From JAMCUI01 sp964520615 (lineage in GTDB: Bacteria; Patescibacteriota; Microgenomatia; 2-02-FULL-39-11), in NCBI GenBank assembly GCA_964520615.1, contig CAZFNL010000017.1:1-46657 (forward strand): DNA of 46,657 nt, written 5' to 3'. Both the position numbers and the translations under genes were made by a program. The notes under the pieces are model-generated. The model saw only the letters and a program-made list of their open reading frames with translations, was not told where the DNA came from and searched no databases. Positions 43,320 to 46,657 of this stretch are shown in pieces (positions within the stretch are counted from its first letter, which is position 1; the number at the start of each line of letters is the position of its first letter).

Positions 43320-44207
43320 ATGACATCAATAATTATTCTTGTAAAAGACGATGCTCGAATTGAAGAGACGATTAAGAGAGTAATGCTTATACCAAAACCA
43401 GGAGAAATAGAAGTAATAGTTGTAGATGCTTCCAATGGTAGACTTAATTATATAAAAGATAGGTATCCTAATATAAAATGGATAGACTTCATATCTAAAA
43501 ATAATAAAAAAATATCTATCGCTGAACAGAGAAATATTGGAATAAGAAATGCCAAAGGTGACATTATTGTTTTTATCGATGCAGGTTGTTTACCGAATAA
43601 ATTATGGTTATCAGGGTTAATCTCATTAATCCTTGATAAAAAAGAAAAAATTGTCGTCGGAGGAACAAGAACTAATAGAAGTATTTGGTCCCATAATATT
43701 TTTGCAAAAGAAAAAGGAGTAAAAAAATATCTTGAAGATGCATCTACAAATAATTTAGCAATAAAAAAGGAGGTTTTTAAAAATATTGGTCTATTTGATG
43801 ATAGTTTTGATTATGGGTCGGATATAGATTTCGGATGGAGAGCAACGGAAAAAGGGTATAGGATTCGGTATGTACCAAGAGCTGTAGTTACATATCCATT
43901 TGGTAATTTAATAGATGAGATAATAAGATCTTTCAGATATGGATCAGCCAGGGTAAAGTTGTATAAAAAACACAGTAATAGGATAAAAAAAATTTATCGG
44001 GAAGAAATTATATCAGTTGTTTATCCATTATTTATCATTTTGTTACCAATTTCATTTATTTTTCATTATTACCCTCTTTTGTTAATTATCCCACTTATAA
44101 AAAATATTAAATACAAACCATTATCAACTGTTTTTTACCATTTGATATATGGCGTTGGGATATTATATGGGATTTTTAGAATTTCCTTTAGCGTTTCTCA
44201 GATTTGA
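43320..44207 (+). CDS. Glycosyltransferase family 2
   Basis: The 295-aa protein has a GT-A fold: TSIIILVKDD at the start, EVIVVDASNG, the AEQRNIGIRNAKGDIIVFIDAGC donor/metal region (DAG in place of the common DxD), and the acceptor region DYGSDIDFGWRATEKGYRIRYVP. One or two C-terminal helices (VVYPLFIILLPISFIFHYYPLLLII) anchor it to the membrane. It probably adds a sugar to a lipid-linked intermediate. Its end overlaps the deacetylase gene by 20 bp. Confidence 0.87.
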   Translation: MTSIIILVKDDARIEETIKRVMLIPKPGEIEVIVVDASNGRLNYIKDRYPNIKWIDFISKNNKKISIAEQRNIGIRNAKGDIIVFIDAGCLPNKLWLSGLISLILDKKEKIVVGGTRTNRSIWSHNIFAKEKGVKKYLEDASTNNLAIKKEVFKNIGLFDDSFDYGSDIDFGWRATEKGYRIRYVPRAVVTYPFGNLIDEIIRSFRYGSARVKLYKKHSNRIKKIYREEIISVVYPLFIILLPISFIFHYYPLLLIIPLIKNIKYKPLSTVFYHLIYGVGILYGIFRISFSVSQI

Positions 44208-44964
44208 TAGTAACCCTTCTAATAAATTCAGTCATTAGTATTTTGTTTCCTAGACGTATTCGTTTTAGGGAAAATAAACCATTAACATGATGAAGATATC
44301 CATATTCAGTGGTTAGTGCACTCCGATAACCTGTATTATAAACTTCCTGAATAATATTTTTATTGTATCCGCCGAAGGGGTATGCAAAAGATGTAATTTT
44401 TGTTTTTAATTTTTTTTCAATCCATCTCTTGCTGCCCGTTAACTCATAAAAAAGTCGATTAGAGTTAATTCGGGTTAAATTAGGATGTGTTATAGTATGT
44501 GAGCCTATTGTCACAATTTTAGATGTCAATAGAGATTTTATTGATGATAGTGTTAAGTAGCAGGGTTTATTAACTAAGTTAGTTGAGATAAATATAGTAG
44601 ATTTAAGATTGTATTTTTTTAATATTGGATATGCATTGTTATTAAAATCGTCGTACCCATCGTCAAAAGTTATAACGATTGACTTTTTCGGAAGTTTCTT
44701 TTTATTTTTTAATGCATCTGCTAATTCGTCAAGAGATGTAGATTTGTATTTATTTTCTGCTAAATATTCCATTTCCCGCCTGAAAAGATCAGGATGAACA
44801 TAAAGTTGATGACTTTTTTCATTTACAGGAGGATTTCCGATATGATGATACATGAGGATTGGGACGCGTAATGTATATTCCCCTTTTATTTTAGCTATCC
44901 TTTCTTCCAGATTTTCTTTTAGCGTGACTGATTTTTCTGCAATTATTCTGAAAGGCAAACACAT
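44188..44964 (-). CDS. Polysaccharide deacetylase (NodB domain)
   Basis: The 258-aa protein has the NodB-type carbohydrate esterase 4 fold. It shows PILMYHHIG at the start, the TFDDGYDD motif (catalytic and metal Asp), the zinc-binding SHTITHPNL (HxxxH), and FAYPFGGYN. These enzymes remove N-acetyl groups from peptidoglycan or exopolysaccharide. No obvious signal peptide precedes the domain, unlike many secreted members, so it may act on a lipid-linked precursor inside the cell. The start is ATG 44964. Confidence 0.9.
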   Translation of the reverse strand: MCLPFRIIAEKSVTLKENLEERIAKIKGEYTLRVPILMYHHIGNPPVNEKSHQLYVHPDLFRREMEYLAENKYKSTSLDELADALKNKKKLPKKSIVITFDDGYDDFNNNAYPILKKYNLKSTIFISTNLVNKPCYLTLSSIKSLLTSKIVTIGSHTITHPNLTRINSNRLFYELTGSKRWIEKKLKTKITSFAYPFGGYNKNIIQEVYNTGYRSALTTEYGYLHHVNGLFSLKRIRLGNKILMTEFIRRVTIKSEKR

Positions 44965-44977
44965 ATACGATTAATAG

Positions 44978-44983
44978 TATAAT
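44978..44983 (+). promoter_or_regulatory. Possible -10 box for the second GT4 gene
   Basis: TATAAT lies 15 nt before the ATG at 44999. No good -35 box is present at the normal distance. Confidence 0.25.
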
Positions 44984-44998
44984 TGGTATATTCTATAT

Positions 44999-46222
44999 AT
45001 GAAAATACTTCAAGTAAATAAGTTTTTTTATGTTCGTGGCGGATCCAGCCGATATTTCTTCGAAACTTCCAATCTTTTGCAGAGTTATGGTCATGAGATT
45101 GCTTACTTTTCCATGCGGTGTCCTAGGAATGAAAAATCAGAATGGTCCAAATATTTTGTTGACTATATTTTATTTAATGATATTGAACCAAGACAATATA
45201 TTAAGGTTGTTCTAAAAATGTTTTATTCGTTTGAGGCAAGACGTAAGCTTTCTAAACTTCTAGATGAATTCAAACCAGATATAGTACATCTCCATAGCAT
45301 TTATCACCATCTATCCCCTTCTATCATTTTTGAATTGAAAAATAGAAATATCCCGATTGTTCAAACAGTGCATGATTATCATCTTATTTCTCCCAACCAT
45401 ACTTTATTTCACGACGGAAAAATTTGTGAAGTAACGAAACCAAATCATTATTATAAAGCGATATTTCATAAATGCGTAAAGAAATCATATATCGCTAGCC
45501 TTGCGGAGGCGCTGGAACAATATACATATTATTTTCTAAATATTAATAAATATGTTGATACTTTTATTGCTCCTAGCCGATTTTTGGCAAATAAATTGAT
45601 TGAATATGGAATTGATAAGAATAAAATACAAATTTTGCACAGCTTTTGTGACATTCAAAATTTCAAGCCAAACTTTAACGAGGGAATTTATATTTTGTAT
45701 TTTGGAAGACTATCGCCGGAAAAGGGCTTAAATTATCTTTTCAAAGCAATGAAATTTTTACCTAATGTGCCAATAAAAATAGTAGGAATTGGAAGTATGG
45801 AGGAAGAGTTAAAAAGAATGGTTATCGACCTGAGATTAAAAAATGTTGAATTTTTAGGTTTCCAGAATGGAGAGAAGCTGAAACAATTAATAAGTAAAAG
45901 TAAATTTACTATCCTCCCGTCAGTTTGTTATGAAATTTTTCCTCTATCCGTGCTGGAAGCTTTTACTTCAGGAAAGCCCGTTATCGGTTCAGAAATTGGA
46001 GGAATTCCGGAATCGGTCAAGAACGGGTATGACGGATTTCTTTTTGAGCCTGGGAATGCCGAAGACTTAGCGGAAAAAATATCCTACCTGTGGAGTCATC
46101 CGGCCCTTTGCAGGGAAATGGGGAGAAATGCAAGAGAATATGTGGAAAAAAATTTCGGGCCGGAAGAGCATTACGAAAAGCTTATGGATATATATAAAAT
46201 GGCCATAGCCAAGCATAAATGA
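44999..46222 (+). CDS. Glycosyltransferase family 4
   Basis: The 407-aa protein has the GT-B fold: MKILQVNKFFYVRGGSSRYFFE at the start, DIVHLHSIYHHLSPS, and donor-binding FGRLSPEKGLNYLFKAMKFL. The E-x7-E region YEIFPLSVLEAFTSGKPVIGSEIGGIPE is intact. It lies next to an asparagine synthase gene that starts 2 nt after its stop, an arrangement common in capsule and O-antigen clusters. It probably extends a surface polysaccharide. Confidence 0.92.
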   Translation: MKILQVNKFFYVRGGSSRYFFETSNLLQSYGHEIAYFSMRCPRNEKSEWSKYFVDYILFNDIEPRQYIKVVLKMFYSFEARRKLSKLLDEFKPDIVHLHSIYHHLSPSIIFELKNRNIPIVQTVHDYHLISPNHTLFHDGKICEVTKPNHYYKAIFHKCVKKSYIASLAEALEQYTYYFLNINKYVDTFIAPSRFLANKLIEYGIDKNKIQILHSFCDIQNFKPNFNEGIYILYFGRLSPEKGLNYLFKAMKFLPNVPIKIVGIGSMEEELKRMVIDLRLKNVEFLGFQNGEKLKQLISKSKFTILPSVCYEIFPLSVLEAFTSGKPVIGSEIGGIPESVKNGYDGFLFEPGNAEDLAEKISYLWSHPALCREMGRNAREYVEKNFGPEEHYEKLMDIYKMAIAKHK

Positions 46223-46223
46223 T

Positions 46224-46657
46224 ATGTGTGGGATAGTCGGGAAAGTATATTTCGGTAGACATGGCAGAGCGCCTTTTGCAAAGGAAAAGTATTGGATAAA
46301 TTCCGCCTTGGAAAAGCTCATGCATCGCGGACCAGATGATAGCGGATATATTTTCAGCAATAACTGCTGGTTAGCCACCGCAAGGCTTTCTATCATTGAC
46401 CTCTCCCCTGCCGGCCATCAGCCGATGCAAAATTGTGATAAATCCATATCCCTTGTGATGAATGGCGAAATCTATAACTATTTGGAGCTAAAGGCAAAAT
46501 TAAGGAATAAATACCGGTTGAAGTCGAATACGGATACAGAAGTATTGCTTCACCTGTATGAAGAATATGGAGTAAATTGTCTGAGATATCTGCGAGGCAT
46601 GTTTGCTTTTGCGATTTGGGATACCAAGAGACGGACCCTTTTTATTGCCCGTGACCG
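46224..46657 (+). CDS. asnB: Asparagine synthase (glutamine-hydrolysing), 5' part
   Basis: The frame begins MCGIVGKVYFGRHG, so the catalytic Cys2 of the glutaminase domain is present after Met removal. It continues with HRGPDDSGY and NGEIYNYLELK, the class II amidotransferase signature, and runs off the right edge after about 144 codons. The synthetase domain is outside the window. In this setting it may amidate a sugar or cell-wall precursor instead of making free asparagine, which cannot be decided here. Confidence 0.92.
   Translation, partial: MCGIVGKVYFGRHGRAPFAKEKYWINSALEKLMHRGPDDSGYIFSNNCWLATARLSIIDLSPAGHQPMQNCDKSISLVMNGEIYNYLELKAKLRNKYRLKSNTDTEVLLHLYEEYGVNCLRYLRGMFAFAIWDTKRRTLFIARD

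Overview
The window looks like a chromosomal segment of a Candidate Phyla Radiation (Patescibacteria) bacterium, most likely of the Microgenomates group. The evidence is moderately low GC, short intergenic gaps, standard stop codons (TGA acts as stop), a minimal type IV pilus locus without visible secretin genes, a degenerate LCP/LytR_C protein, a DUF5656-like membrane protein after yebC, a membrane H+-pyrophosphatase, and many membrane or surface glycan proteins. The lineage call is inference from gene content; no marker such as 16S rRNA is present. I found no rRNA, tRNA or convincing CRISPR array.

Layout. 1-150: tail of an rve-type transposase. 180-4240: a 48-aa basic protein, an LCP/LytR_C anchor protein, a small membrane protein, a TPR protein (minus strand), then yebC overlapping a DUF5656-like membrane protein. 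4240-6040: an unusual 1.8-kb gene-free region. It holds an IS605-type right-end hairpin, a DnaA-box-like site, an array of about eight degenerate hairpin repeats, a 28-bp dif-like site, and the promoter of a Xer recombinase gene with a dif half-site in it. 6040-16321: xer, a calcineurin-like phosphoesterase, and on the minus strand folD, gyrA, hppA, gyrB and a DNA polymerase III delta'-like gene. 16400-21236: a type IV pilus operon (gspE/pilB, pilT, gspF/pilC, pilin). 21289-26813: three large multi-membrane GT-C/YfhO-like proteins. 26816-31336: prepilin peptidase and seven pseudopilin genes. 31410-39242: three alkaline-phosphatase/sulfatase-fold proteins, a membrane-anchored orphan and a beta-helix protein. 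39463-42057: an 864-aa orphan. 42125-end: glycosyltransferases, a polysaccharide deacetylase and the start of an asparagine synthase, a surface polysaccharide locus of visibly lower GC.

How the genes fit together. The pilus ATPases, platform protein, prepilin peptidase and pseudopilins form one assembly system for adhesion, motility or DNA uptake. The GT-C/YfhO proteins, sulfatase-fold enzymes, glycosyltransferases, deacetylase and LCP protein probably build and modify cell-surface glycans. gyrA, gyrB, the clamp-loader subunit, yebC and xer are core information-processing genes.

Most interesting observations: (1) four core genes (hppA, gspF, gyrB, gyrA) are each followed by an extra copy of their own 3' end. 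In hppA and gspF the copies differ almost only at synonymous positions, so they come from diverged homologous genes and not from fresh duplication. (2) The hairpin array, dif-like site and autoregulatory-looking half-site lie beside xer. (3) Heptanucleotide tandem repeats surround the start codons of four consecutive pseudopilin genes, one of which is currently out of frame with its ATG, as expected of a phase-variable switch.
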